64,000 bases of DNA from an uncultured Collinsella sp. (GTDB lineage Bacteria; Actinomycetota; Coriobacteriia; Coriobacteriales; Coriobacteriaceae): the NCBI GenBank assembly GCA_958436995.1, contig CAUBMI010000002.1:1-64000 (forward strand), given 5' to 3'. The notes under the pieces are model-generated. The model did not search any database and was not told the DNA's origin. It worked only from the letters and a program-made list of their open reading frames with translations. A program made the position numbers and the translations under genes. Of this stretch, positions 33,603-42,859 are shown one piece after another (positions within the stretch are counted from its first letter, which is position 1; each line of letters begins with the position of its first letter).

Positions 33603-34544
33603 CTACTGTTTGCCAAGGAACTCGGCGACCGTCTTGGCGATTCCGGCACCCGTCAGGCCGTAGTGCGCAAAGACCTCGGGGCTCGTGCCGGTGATGACCG
33701 GCGCATCGGGCAGGCTCAGGCACTTGACCGGACGCGGGCAATGCTCGCCCACGACCTGCGCGACCATGGAACCCAGGCCACCGAAGGGGCTGTGCTCCTC
33801 GACGGTCACGACGGCGCGCGTGGCACCGGCGGCCTCGATCACGGCCTCGGCATCGAGCGGCTTGACGCAGTACATATCGAGCACCGTTGCCGAGATGCCC
33901 TGCTCGGCCAGCAGATCGGCGGCGTCCACGGCATGGCGGACCATCTCACCGGTGGCGACAATCGTCACATCGGTGCCGCGGCGCACCCAGGTGGCGCGAT
34001 CCATCTGGAACGGGCACTCGTCCTCAGTGTACACGTCCTCCACCGGGTTGCGGCCCACGCGGATGTAGGCCGGCTTGTTGTCGGCGACCAGGGCACGCAC
34101 GAGCTCGGCGGTCTGGAAGCGATCGCTCGGCAGATACACGCGCATGTTGGGAATCGCGCTCATGGCGGCGATATCCTGCGCGGAGTGATGGCTCATGCCT
34201 AAGGCGCCGTAGGACACGCCGCCCGAGATGCCGATGAGCTTGACGTTGGTGTTGGAGTACGAAACGTCGACCTTGCACTGCTCATACGAGCGCGTGGTCA
34301 CAAAGGACGCCGGCGAGGCGGCCCAGGCCTTCTTGCCGCACGAGGCCATGCCGGCGGCGATGCTCACCAGGTCCTGCTCGGCAATGCCGACCTCAACGGA
34401 CTGCTGGGGATACTGGTCAAAGAACGGCGTGAGCGATGCAGAGCCGCGGGAGTCGGAGCACAGGACGACGATGTCTTTATCGGTTGCGGCGGCCTCGAGC
34501 AGCGTGTCGCAGATAGCCTTTCGGTTGGCGATCTTGTTAGCCAT
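33603..34544 (-). CDS. Transketolase C-terminal subunit
   Basis: 313 residues: pyrimidine-binding domain with VEVGIAEQD (the Glu that activates thiamine diphosphate) and the C-terminal transketolase domain. With the gene at 34537 it makes a split two-subunit transketolase that moves a two- or three-carbon ketol unit between sugar phosphates. AAGGAGG precedes the ATG, which overlaps the previous stop by 8 bases, implying coupled translation and 1:1 assembly. In the non-oxidative D-apiose pathway such a pair (AptB with AptA) acts on apulose 4-phosphate; ordinary pentose-phosphate function is the alternative. Confidence 0.9.
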   Translation of the reverse strand: MANKIANRKAICDTLLEAAATDKDIVVLCSDSRGSASLTPFFDQYPQQSVEVGIAEQDLVSIAAGMASCGKKAWAASPASFVTTRSYEQCKVDVSYSNTNVKLIGISGGVSYGALGMSHHSAQDIAAMSAIPNMRVYLPSDRFQTAELVRALVADNKPAYIRVGRNPVEDVYTEDECPFQMDRATWVRRGTDVTIVATGEMVRHAVDAADLLAEQGISATVLDMYCVKPLDAEAVIEAAGATRAVVTVEEHSPFGGLGSMVAQVVGEHCPRPVKCLSLPDAPVITGTSPEVFAHYGLTGAGIAKTVAEFLGKQ

Positions 34545-35373
34545 TGATGGCCTCCTTATGGGCAGCGAAATCGGCGATGATCTGGGCATATTCCTCATCG
34601 TTGGGCAGGTGATGATGCCAGGCGGCCTTGTCCTCCATAACCGGCGAGCCGTAGCCCTTCACTGTGTTGAGGATGATGACCGTGGGCTTACCCTTGGTCT
34701 CGGCGGCCAGCGTCAGCGCGGCATCGATGGCCTGGACGTCGTTGCCCGGAATGGACAGCACGTTCCAACCGAAGGCGGCCCAGCGCTCCTCCTGCGAATC
34801 CTGCTTCATGACGTCCTCGGTGCTGCCGCTGATCTGCAGGCGGTTGCGGTCCACGAGCGCGCACAGGTTATCGAGCTGGTAGTTGCCGCCGCTCATGGCG
34901 CCCTCCCAGACCGAGCCCTCGGCAAGCTCGCCGTCGCCCATGATGGTGTAGACGCGGTAGTCGCGGCCATCCATCTTGCCGGCAAGCGCCATCCCGACGG
35001 CCACGGGCAGGCCATGACCCAGCGAGCCCGAGTTCATCTCGATGCCCTTGAGCTTGTTGTTGGGGTGGCCGATGTAGGGGCTGCCGAACTTAGAGAAGCG
35101 GGCCTTGACGTCGTCGAGGTCCAGATAGCCCTCGTGGCAGAGCACCGCGTAGTAGGCCTCCATGGCGTGGCCCTTGGAGAGTACGAAGCGATCGCGGTTG
35201 GGATCGTCGACGGTCTCGGGAGAAATGTTGAGGTGGTTGGCATAGAGGGTCATCAGCGCATCGATGACCGACATGTCGCCGCCGATGTGCCCGCCAGCGC
35301 CAGCCATGATGATATCGACGCAATCGCGGCGAAGGTCCCAACGCAGGGATTCAAGCTCTTCGATAGTTGCCAT
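34537..35373 (-). CDS. Transketolase N-terminal subunit
   Basis: 278 residues: diphosphate-binding domain with the thiamine motif GDGELAEGSVWEG and the substrate-side motifs GHIGGDMS and LSKGHAMEA. These differ from the GHxGxxxS and DRFVLSxGH consensus of full-length transketolases only in detail. GAGGAG precedes the ATG at 35373, two bases after the isomerase stop. It pairs with the C-terminal subunit at 33603. The operon context (isomerase upstream, kinase downstream) points to a dedicated catabolic transketolase, not the housekeeping enzyme. Confidence 0.9.
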   Translation of the reverse strand: MATIEELESLRWDLRRDCVDIIMAGAGGHIGGDMSVIDALMTLYANHLNISPETVDDPNRDRFVLSKGHAMEAYYAVLCHEGYLDLDDVKARFSKFGSPYIGHPNNKLKGIEMNSGSLGHGLPVAVGMALAGKMDGRDYRVYTIMGDGELAEGSVWEGAMSGGNYQLDNLCALVDRNRLQISGSTEDVMKQDSQEERWAAFGWNVLSIPGNDVQAIDAALTLAAETKGKPTVIILNTVKGYGSPVMEDKAAWHHHLPNDEEYAQIIADFAAHKEAING

Positions 35374-35375
35374 TT

Positions 35376-36776
35376 CTACTCTCCTCGCAGGTAAGCTTTG
35401 ACGTCTTCTTCGATGGGGTCGTACAGGTCGGGGACAATGCCGATGTACTTGCACGCCTCGTAGAGCACCGGCACCACGTTGGCGTGAATGGCGACGCAAT
35501 GGTGGATGTAGGGACCCTCGACGATCTTGGCCTCGAGGCGCTTGAGGTTGTCGACCTCGACCCACAGGTAGGTGCCCATGCCGGCCGGGCCGTCGATGCC
35601 GCGGGCGTTGCCCAGCAGCAGCGAGTACTCGCCGTTGTCGCCGTCAAAGCGGGCAAGGGTGAGGTCGCCGTGCTTGGCCTCGGCCGTCAGCGCGCCGGGG
35701 TGATCGAAGGCCAGCGGATAGGTGAGCTTGGGCTTGACGGCCGCGCAGCTGCAGGGCCAGGGGCCGCAGTGCTGCAGCAGCTCGCCGTTCTCGTTATCGG
35801 GATGACGCACGGTCCAGTCGGCGAACATGCCGCGGTGACGGCCCAGGTCGGCGGCCTCGACCATCAGCGCGGTGATAGCGCCATGGATGTCGGTCTCGCA
35901 GACGATGGGGATGCCCATCTCGTTGAGGATTGCGTTGGCGGCGCAGGGCATAATGCCCAACTCGTCCTGCAGGGCGTTCCAGCACTGGATGGCGCCGGCG
36001 TTGCAGCCGTACTTCTCGACCAGGCGCTTCATGGCAATGGCGAGTCCTGCGACCGCAGGAACCTTGTCCTCGGGGATGCAGATCTCAAAGCTGTCACCAA
36101 TGTGGGCGAGCATGGTTGCCATGGCCTGCTCGTCAGCCTGGGCGTCGCGCACGGCCTGGACAAGCTCGGTCATGGGGATGGGCGAAAGCTGGATGTTGAA
36201 CTTCTCGAGCAGCTCGCCCTCGTTGCACATGGTCGACCAGAAATCGAACGGACGGGTGGCCATCTGCAGGATGCGGGTGTGCTTGAAAGTCTTGACCACG
36301 TTGCACACGGCCAAAAAGTCCCAGACACCGCGCTCGAACTCGGGATCGGTCAGACGGCAGTTGGTCATGTAGGTGAAGGGAACCTGGAAGCGACGCAGGA
36401 CCTTGCCGGTGGCGAACAGGCCGCACTGGCTATCGCGCAGACGGGTGCCGTCGGGCTCGGGGCGCTCGTCGCGCGGACCCCACAGCAGCACGGGCAAGCC
36501 GAGCTCGCGGGCAAGGCGGGCGCAGACATACTCGGTACCAAAGTTGGCGTGGCAGAGCATGATGCCGTCGACGCCCTCGGCGCGGAACTTCTCGACGATA
36601 GGCGCGATATGGCTGTCGTCGAACAGCAGGCCCTCGTCGTTGATGTCGTCGATATCCACAATCTCGACGCCGATCTCGCGCAGGCGATCAGCCGTAAGGC
36701 CGCGATACTTGATCGCGTCCGGCGCGCTAAAGATGCTACGGCGCGTGGGCACAAAACCGAGCTTGATCTTATCCAT
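35376..36776 (-). CDS. Sugar isomerase of the L-fucose/L-arabinose isomerase family
   Basis: 466 residues of the FucI-like family (COG2407). The metal and catalytic residues lie in VCETDIHGAITAL (Glu and Asp) and a C-terminal His (IHHCVAIHANV). It should convert an aldose to a ketose in the cytoplasm with Mn2+. AGGGGAGG precedes the ATG. First gene of the isomerase-transketolase-kinase operon, behind a promoter region with operator-like half-sites. Substrate candidates are D-apiose, D-arabinose or L-fucose. I cannot say whether the published D-apiose isomerases share this fold. Confidence 0.85.
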   Translation of the reverse strand: MDKIKLGFVPTRRSIFSAPDAIKYRGLTADRLREIGVEIVDIDDINDEGLLFDDSHIAPIVEKFRAEGVDGIMLCHANFGTEYVCARLARELGLPVLLWGPRDERPEPDGTRLRDSQCGLFATGKVLRRFQVPFTYMTNCRLTDPEFERGVWDFLAVCNVVKTFKHTRILQMATRPFDFWSTMCNEGELLEKFNIQLSPIPMTELVQAVRDAQADEQAMATMLAHIGDSFEICIPEDKVPAVAGLAIAMKRLVEKYGCNAGAIQCWNALQDELGIMPCAANAILNEMGIPIVCETDIHGAITALMVEAADLGRHRGMFADWTVRHPDNENGELLQHCGPWPCSCAAVKPKLTYPLAFDHPGALTAEAKHGDLTLARFDGDNGEYSLLLGNARGIDGPAGMGTYLWVEVDNLKRLEAKIVEGPYIHHCVAIHANVVPVLYEACKYIGIVPDLYDPIEEDVKAYLRGE

Positions 36777-36802
36777 GTACGTCCTCCCCTAGTCACATGT
36801 TC

Positions 36803-36839
36803 AGTAAACAGACGCATGTTTCGTTTTGTTCTGTTTACT
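36803..36839. promoter_or_regulatory. Operator-like inverted repeat before the isomerase operon
   Basis: AGTAAACAG (36803-36811) and CTGTTTACT (36831-36839) are perfect complements separated by 19 bases; further half-sites (TTTACTAAATG, TTGTTTAG) follow to about 36870. The spacing is wider than at 12829 and 13149, but the half-site is the same. Confidence 0.55.
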
Positions 36840-36941
36840 AAATGTTTTACTCTTTTGTTTAGAAGTTTAGCGCGAAATACCCGTAAGCGGTAGAGAAATC
36901 AGCCTAAACGGTATGTAAACAAACTGAACATACAAGGGAAA

Positions 36942-36968
36942 CAAAAAGAGGACCCCGAAGGATCCTCT
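36942..36968 (-). terminator. Intrinsic terminator of the LacI gene
   Basis: On the minus strand AGAGGATCC, a TTCG loop and GGGTCCTCT are followed by TTTTTGTTT. It lies about 65 bases beyond the regulator's stop codon. Confidence 0.88.
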
Positions 36969-37032
36969 CTTGGTAGCGTTATGTTTACCGCCCTGGCGCG
37001 CTTTGACACGCCGCAGACGATGCCGTCTCCGC

Positions 37033-38043
37033 CTAGATTTCGCGCACGCTCTGGCGCTCGACAAAATAGGTCGACACAGCCGTTTTGCAGGTATAGCTCT
37101 TGGGATTGCGGATGTTGCCCACCAGGCGGCGCACCGCGATCTCACCCACCTCGTGCTTGGGAACGTGAACCGTGGTGAGCGGCGGGTTGGAGAAAGCGCC
37201 CAACGACAGGTCGTCAAAGCCGATGATCGAGACATCATCGGGCACGCGAATGCCGTGCTCGTTGAGCGCGCGCATGGCACCCACGGCGAGCACGTCGTTC
37301 TCGGCAAAGAAAGCCGTCGGCAGGTCGTCGCGTGAGACGCTGTCGAGCCATGCACCCATATCGCGATAGGCACCTTCGAGCGTGGTGCCCAGCGTGACGC
37401 GCCATGCCGGGTTTGCCTCGAGGTCCGCATCCTCAAGCGCCTGGCGATAGCCGCGCTCGCGATCCTTAAAGTTGCGGATGCGAAGGTCGCCTGCCAGATA
37501 GCCGATTTGCTTGTGGCCTTTCTCGATAAGGTAGTCCACGGCACGCAGCACCGAATCGGTGTTGGCAATGACCACGGCATCAAAGTATTGACGATCGCTC
37601 CAGCCATCGAGCACAATCAGGTGGGCGGCAGCGTTGGCGAACAGGGCGTAATCTTCCTCACCCAGCTCGGTGCCCATCAGCACGATGGCGGCAGACGGGT
37701 CGGCGATCAGGCCCTCGACCTGCGGACGCACGGCGTCTAGGTCGCTAAAGTCGAGCGAGACAAAGCTCGTGCTCATGCCGTGGCGACGCGCCTGGCGCTC
37801 CACGCCCTCGATGACCGCGGGGTGGAAGGTGCTCTCGTCCAGGATGGCGCCCGTCTTGCGCGCGAGCACAAACTGGATGCTCTCGAGCTGCGTCGACTGC
37901 TGATAGCCGAGCGACTGCGCGCACTCCAGGATGATTTTGGCGGTCTCCTCGCTCACGCTGCGCTTGCGGTTGAGCGCGTTGGACACGGTCGCAGGCGAAA
38001 AACCGGTGATGCGGCTGATCTCGCGAACACTTGCTTTGGCCAT
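37033..38043 (-). CDS. LacI-family transcription regulator
   Basis: 336 residues. The helix-turn-helix SVREISRITGFSPATVSNALNRKRSVSEETA (residues 4-34) is followed by a periplasmic-binding-like effector domain (GYLAGDLRIRNFKDRERGY; FFAENDVLAVGAMRAL; IIGFDDLSLGAFSNPPLTTV). AGGGGGAACA precedes the ATG at 38043; the longer frame to 38124 is rejected. It lies directly upstream of the isomerase operon on the same strand and ends at its own terminator. Its upstream region also carries TAAACAGAATAGTAAATGTTTAAG, so it probably regulates itself, the isomerase operon and the divergent locus at 13 kb. Effector unknown. Confidence 0.93.
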   Translation of the reverse strand: MAKASVREISRITGFSPATVSNALNRKRSVSEETAKIILECAQSLGYQQSTQLESIQFVLARKTGAILDESTFHPAVIEGVERQARRHGMSTSFVSLDFSDLDAVRPQVEGLIADPSAAIVLMGTELGEEDYALFANAAAHLIVLDGWSDRQYFDAVVIANTDSVLRAVDYLIEKGHKQIGYLAGDLRIRNFKDRERGYRQALEDADLEANPAWRVTLGTTLEGAYRDMGAWLDSVSRDDLPTAFFAENDVLAVGAMRALNEHGIRVPDDVSIIGFDDLSLGAFSNPPLTTVHVPKHEVGEIAVRRLVGNIRNPKSYTCKTAVSTYFVERQSVREI

Positions 38044-38246
38044 TGTTCCCCCTAGTAACGGTCGCGGTCGAGCATCGTGGCCTGACCGCCCCGTGACTCG
38101 ACAGCTAAACGACCGCAAATTCAATCTAAACAGAATAGTAAATGTTTAAGAGATAGTTTAGCCTGTTGTCAAGCGAAGCGACGCGACTATTCCCCCAACG
38201 GGCGTATTTACTCGGTAGCTAATCTGGAACGGGGCACAGAAACCGT

Positions 38247-39221
38247 TTAGCCAAGGATGCGAGCCATGCGTGCCTTAAACTCCACGAGGAAACGTGGGGC
38301 GTCCACGGTGAGCGCCACGAGCGCGCTCTTATCCGGATCGGACAGACGGTGCTCGTCACAGATAGTGCGGCCGCGGTACTCGCCCAGCAGGTCGACACGA
38401 AGATTGCAGCCGAGCGCACCCACGAGCGTGGGATCAATCGCCACGGCAACCGCCAGCGGATCGTGCAGCGCGCAGCCGCCCAGGTAGGGCGCGTTCATTT
38501 CGTACGAACCGATATAGTGCTCGACCATGCTCGCAAACGCGCAGCCAGCCATAGTGCCCGAGCCCGTCCAGCCGGCAACGTCGCGACGTGTGAGCACCAC
38601 GCGGTGTGTCACATCCAAGCCCACCATGGTGAGCTTGCGGCCCGAGCGCAACACGGCGTCGGCAGCCTCGGGGTCGCCCGCCATGTTGGCCTCGGCGCCC
38701 GCGCTCACGTTGCCGGGCACGGTAAGCGCACCGCCCATCACGACCACGCGGCCGATGGACATCATCGCCGCCGCATCGCGCTCCAGGGCAAGCGCCAGAT
38801 TGGTGAGCGGGCCGGTCGCGACGTAGACCAGATCGGGACCATAGGTACGCGCGGCATCAATCAGGTAATCGACCGCCGCATTGCCATCGGCCGACGTCGC
38901 GCCCACTGGCTCGTACGGCGAGGCGGGCACGCTTGCGCCGCCAATACCGTTCTTGCCGTGGATAAGCGTGGTGGACGCCGGCGGCGTGTAGGGTTCGGTC
39001 GCCTTCATGGGACGATCGGCGCCCAGGTACACCGGCACCTCGGGACGACCCAACAGGTCGAGCACCGCCAGGCAGTTGTGCGCCGACTGCTCGACGCGCA
39101 CGTTACCAAAGCACGTGGTGATGCCGACGAGCTCCACCTCGGGACTTGCGATGGCATAGGCGAGCGCCATCGCATCGTCCACACCCATATCCAGATCAAG
39201 GATCAGCTTCTTGGTTGCCAT
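38247..39221 (-). CDS. Ribonucleoside hydrolase of the inosine-uridine family
   Basis: Splits a nucleoside to base and ribose. 324 residues with the metal-binding Asp cluster DLDMGVDDAMAL (the usual DTDPG varies here, Leu for Thr), plus GALTVPGNVSAGAEANMAGDPEAA and the late Asp in ALHDPLAVA. GGAG precedes the ATG. The upstream gene's stop is 4 bases away, so it is cotranscribed with a ribokinase, which would phosphorylate the ribose released. Purine or pyrimidine preference cannot be judged. Confidence 0.92.
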   Translation of the reverse strand: MATKKLILDLDMGVDDAMALAYAIASPEVELVGITTCFGNVRVEQSAHNCLAVLDLLGRPEVPVYLGADRPMKATEPYTPPASTTLIHGKNGIGGASVPASPYEPVGATSADGNAAVDYLIDAARTYGPDLVYVATGPLTNLALALERDAAAMMSIGRVVVMGGALTVPGNVSAGAEANMAGDPEAADAVLRSGRKLTMVGLDVTHRVVLTRRDVAGWTGSGTMAGCAFASMVEHYIGSYEMNAPYLGGCALHDPLAVAVAIDPTLVGALGCNLRVDLLGEYRGRTICDEHRLSDPDKSALVALTVDAPRFLVEFKARMARILG

Positions 39222-39225
39222 TGTT

Positions 39226-40221
39226 CTACTCCGCTTCTCCGCCTTGTACTAAATCGTCCGACCCAAACTTGCGCTCGACTTCCGCACGCGTGGGAATTGA
39301 TTGCTGAGCGCCCAGGCGCGACACCGTCACCGCCGAGGCGCGAGCGCCCGCCGCCATGCACTCAAAGAGTGGCAGACCCTCCAGACGAGCTGCAGCGAGC
39401 GCACCAATAAACGTATCGCCCGCGGCCGTCGTATCGACCACCGCGCTCGAAAGCGCCGGCATGCGCAGCGGCTCACCGCCATCGCCGAGCGTAACCGAGC
39501 CGGCGCCGCCCAGCGTGATGACCGCAGCCCCGGCGCCCTTATCGAGCAGCGCATTGAGCGCGGCGACGCAGCTCGCATCATCTGTGGGTAGAATACCCGT
39601 CAGTATCTGGCACTCGGTCTCGTTGGGGCAGACCAGGTCGACCGCAGGCCACGCTCCTGCCGGCAGGTCGCAGGCGGGCGCCGGGTTAAAGATCGTATAG
39701 AACCCCAGCTCGTGAGCGCAAGAAAGCGCCGCGGCCGTTGCCATCAGATCGCATTCGCCCTGGGCGATAAAGACGCCGCCAGCAGCCGGGGCAATCTCGC
39801 TGGCATCGCCGTCGAGCTCGTCGGCCACCAAGCGCCTCAGCGCGCGGGCAACGTCCTCGCCCGCAAGCGCATGGTTGGCGCCCGGCGACAGCACGATGCG
39901 GTTGTCGCTCTCGCAGCGAATGATAGTCGCGGTACCGGTCTCCACGTCATCGCGACGCGCCACGAACTCGACGCCCACGCCGGCATCCTGGAGCCCTGCC
40001 ACGAGCGCATCGCCAAAGGTATCGCGCCCAACAGCGCCGATCATGCATGTGCGCGCACCCATGCGCGCAGCGGCGACGGCCTGGTTAGCGCCCTTACCGC
40101 CGGCGTTGGTGATAAAACCGCTGCCATCGACCGTCTCGCCCGCGCGCGGCATGCGCTCGCACGCCACCGAAAGGTCCATGTTCATGCTGCCGAACACCGC
40201 AACGATGCTGTGATCCGCCAT
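39226..40221 (-). CDS. rbsK: Ribokinase
   Basis: PfkB-family kinase making ribose 5-phosphate. 331 residues with the signatures GSMNMDLSV, GGKGANQAVAAARMGA and the catalytic DTTAAGDTF. GAGGAGG lies 5 bases before the ATG at 40221. First gene of a two-gene operon with the nucleoside hydrolase, giving a short nucleoside-salvage route. Another PfkB substrate (e.g. deoxyribose) cannot be excluded. Confidence 0.9.
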   Translation of the reverse strand: MADHSIVAVFGSMNMDLSVACERMPRAGETVDGSGFITNAGGKGANQAVAAARMGARTCMIGAVGRDTFGDALVAGLQDAGVGVEFVARRDDVETGTATIIRCESDNRIVLSPGANHALAGEDVARALRRLVADELDGDASEIAPAAGGVFIAQGECDLMATAAALSCAHELGFYTIFNPAPACDLPAGAWPAVDLVCPNETECQILTGILPTDDASCVAALNALLDKGAGAAVITLGGAGSVTLGDGGEPLRMPALSSAVVDTTAAGDTFIGALAAARLEGLPLFECMAAGARASAVTVSRLGAQQSIPTRAEVERKFGSDDLVQGGEAE

Positions 40222-40408
40222 GGAAACCTCCTCGTCTTCAGGCTTTGCGCCCACCGTCGACCAACGATTGTGCACTCTCGCACCCCCTATAACTTTAGTC
40301 CACTTTGATGTGGACGCGCGCTTGAGCTTACGCCAGCAGCAAGCATTCACAGGGGCAGGCAGCTACAATGAATACGTGCTGATTATTCTCGTCATTGGAT
40401 GATGTTTT

Positions 40409-42625
40409 ATGGAACAATTCTCGCAATCGGGCTCGCGCGGTCGACGCCGCACGGGCAACGAGCCGGCGCCGCACGAACGCGTGAAGGGCGAACGCCGTGC
40501 CAACGAGCCGCGACGCACCGCGAGCCCCCATCGCGCTTCTGCCAACAACGCGGGCCGCGCCAACACTCCCGCCGCGGAGCAGACGCCTGCTCGCCCCAAG
40601 TCCCGCTACATCCCTGCCCTTGACGGCCTGCGCACGCTTGCCGTCGTCGCGGTGGTGCTCTATCACCTCAACCTCACGTGGGCTCAGGGCGGCCTGCTTG
40701 GCGTCACGATCTTCTTTGTGCTTTCGGGCTATCTGATCACGCGCTTGCTGCTCAACGAAGTCGCTAAGACCGGTCGCATCGACCTTAAGAGCTTCTGGAT
40801 TCGCCGCATCCGTCGCCTGGTCCCCGCCGTGGTAACGGTAGTGTTCGTGACCTGCGCGCTGTGCACCATCTTTAACCACGTGATGCTCACCAAGATGCGT
40901 CCCGACATTCTGCCGTCGCTGCTGTTCTTTAACAACTGGTGGCAGATTATGCAGGACGTTTCGTACTTCAACGCCCTGGGCGACCCCTCGCCGCTTACGC
41001 ACTTTTGGTCGCTCGCCATCGAGGAACAATTCTACCTGGTTTGGCCACCGCTGCTGTTTGCCATGGTGTCCATGCATGTGAGCAAACCCAACACGCGCCG
41101 TGTGGTCCTGGGACTCGCAGCGGTATCCGCCCTTGCCATGATGGTGCTCTACAACCCTGCCGCCGACCCCAGCCGCGTGTACTACGGCACCGACACCCGC
41201 GTCTTCTCGCCGCTGCTGGGCGCCTGGATGGCCTTTATCCCCGATCGCGACCTGGCGCCGGTGCGTCTCGCTCATCGTTTGGGGCTCAATCGCCTGGCTG
41301 GCGCCGCCAAGCACGGCAAGAACGCCGAGGGCAAGCCTGGCGAGAAGGCCGACAACGCAGCCGAGACCGTCCCGGCACAGCCGAGCGCCCTCGTGCGCTT
41401 TTGGTCCTCGCCCGTATCCATCGATGTGTTGGGCGTCGTGGGTCTGGTTGGCCTTGCCGCCATGGTCGCGCTCACCAACGGCTACACCGCGTTCCAGTAT
41501 CGCGGCGGCACGCTGCTATGCTCCATCCTCACGCTCATGGTCATCGCGGCCTGCGTGCAGCCCCAGGGAATGGTTGCCCGCGCACTGTCCGCCGAGCCGC
41601 TCGTGTGGGTTGGCAAGCGCTCGTACAGCATCTACCTGTGGCACTATCCGCTACTGTTGCTCATGAACCCGGTCGCCAACATCAACGATACGCCGTGGTG
41701 GCAGTACATTTTGCAGGTGTTGTTGGTGGTCGCCGTAGCCGAATGTTCATATCGCTTTATCGAGACGCCGTTTAGAAAGGGCGCCTTTGGGCGCACCGTA
41801 TCCGAGTTCCGCGACGGCACCACCGCGCCCGCCAACTGGGTGCGCGCGCACGTCCCTGTCTGCACAGCCTGCGCTGTCGTGTTGGTCGTTGCACTGGGCG
41901 GCCTGATCTTTGTGCCGGAGACCTCCGCACTGAGCGGTGAGGGCGCCGAAGTCCTCAACAAGGAAGCCAAAAACACCGCGCCCACAGACCAACAGGCGGC
42001 CGACGACACCGACAAGGACAACGACGGCTTCCCCGATGGCTCCTACGACCTGTTGATGATCGGTGACTCCGTATCGCTGCGCGCCGTTGATTCCTTTGAC
42101 GGCGTGTTCCCGCACAGCCATATCGATGCCGAAAAGGGCCGCCAGTTTGATGCGGGCCGCGCGACATTTGAGGGCTATCTCCAACAGAACCTTGCCGGCA
42201 AGATCGTGGTCTTTGCACTGGGCACCAACGGCTTGGTAACCGACGACCAGATCGACGCCATCATGACCGATGCAGGAGATAAGCGTATTGTGGTGTTTGT
42301 GAACACGCGCAGCCCGCAGCCGTGGGTTGGCTCTACCAACCAGGCCATCGCCAACGCTGCTACGCGCTACAAGAACGTGCGCGTTATCGACTGGTACGGA
42401 TACAGTGCCAATCGCAACGACTTGTTCGATGGCGATGGCACGCACCTGTCGACCACTGGCGTAACTGAGTACCTCAACTTGATTCACGATGCAGTCAAGA
42501 AGGACCTGCCCGTGCATCCCGAGGATCACGTCAACGATCCGCAGCCGGCGGCCGTCAAGTCTGCCACCGACGCGCTCGTCAATGCGCTCGCTCTCAAGTC
42601 GCACAAGCTGGGCACCGATAAGTAA
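40409..42625 (+). CDS. OafA-type acyltransferase with SGNH domain
   Basis: 738 residues. A disordered basic N-terminus (1-65) precedes an acyltransferase-3 membrane domain of about ten helices (YIPALDGLRTLAVVAVVLYH; FWIRRIRRLVPA; HFWSLAIEEQFYLVWP), then one further helix and an extracytoplasmic SGNH-hydrolase-like domain (GDSVSLRA, ALGTNG, DGTHLSTTG). Such proteins O-acetylate peptidoglycan or surface polysaccharide, moving acetyl groups across the membrane. The start is ATG at 40409 with a weak ribosome binding site. Single gene, divergent from the ribokinase unit. Confidence 0.92.
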   Translation: MEQFSQSGSRGRRRTGNEPAPHERVKGERRANEPRRTASPHRASANNAGRANTPAAEQTPARPKSRYIPALDGLRTLAVVAVVLYHLNLTWAQGGLLGVTIFFVLSGYLITRLLLNEVAKTGRIDLKSFWIRRIRRLVPAVVTVVFVTCALCTIFNHVMLTKMRPDILPSLLFFNNWWQIMQDVSYFNALGDPSPLTHFWSLAIEEQFYLVWPPLLFAMVSMHVSKPNTRRVVLGLAAVSALAMMVLYNPAADPSRVYYGTDTRVFSPLLGAWMAFIPDRDLAPVRLAHRLGLNRLAGAAKHGKNAEGKPGEKADNAAETVPAQPSALVRFWSSPVSIDVLGVVGLVGLAAMVALTNGYTAFQYRGGTLLCSILTLMVIAACVQPQGMVARALSAEPLVWVGKRSYSIYLWHYPLLLLMNPVANINDTPWWQYILQVLLVVAVAECSYRFIETPFRKGAFGRTVSEFRDGTTAPANWVRAHVPVCTACAVVLVVALGGLIFVPETSALSGEGAEVLNKEAKNTAPTDQQAADDTDKDNDGFPDGSYDLLMIGDSVSLRAVDSFDGVFPHSHIDAEKGRQFDAGRATFEGYLQQNLAGKIVVFALGTNGLVTDDQIDAIMTDAGDKRIVVFVNTRSPQPWVGSTNQAIANAATRYKNVRVIDWYGYSANRNDLFDGDGTHLSTTGVTEYLNLIHDAVKKDLPVHPEDHVNDPQPAAVKSATDALVNALALKSHKLGTDK

Positions 42626-42648
42626 CCTGCAGCGCAAACTTCCCACAT

Positions 42649-42686
42649 CCGGAGGGGGTGCCCGCCACGGCAGACACCCCCTCCGG
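42649..42686 (+). terminator. Hairpin after the acyltransferase gene
   Basis: CCGGAGGGGGTG pairs with CACCCCCTCCGG 24 bases beyond the stop. No T-run. A diverged palindrome with a GGGACACTCC core follows at about 42690-42750. Confidence 0.7.
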
Positions 42687-42859
42687 CAGTTAGGAACGTT
42701 CCTTATGTGCCGGCACCTAGGGACACTCCTGACACAGCCGAGGAACGCCCTCCTTGCGACCGAATTCTGGGCGCCTCGCCACCCCGAACGTTGTTTCCAA
42801 GCCCACACCCGCAGCAAACAAACCAAAATCACTCTTTTCGAGCCGGCTTCAAGGGATCG

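Noticed and set aside
36867..37616. 249-codon frame overlapping the LacI gene on the same strand
   Set aside because: It is a second frame of the LacI coding region and shows no domain.
40409..42625. Bacteriophage lysis or capsule cluster around the acyltransferase
   Set aside because: The gene stands alone; no glycosyltransferase or phage gene adjoins it.
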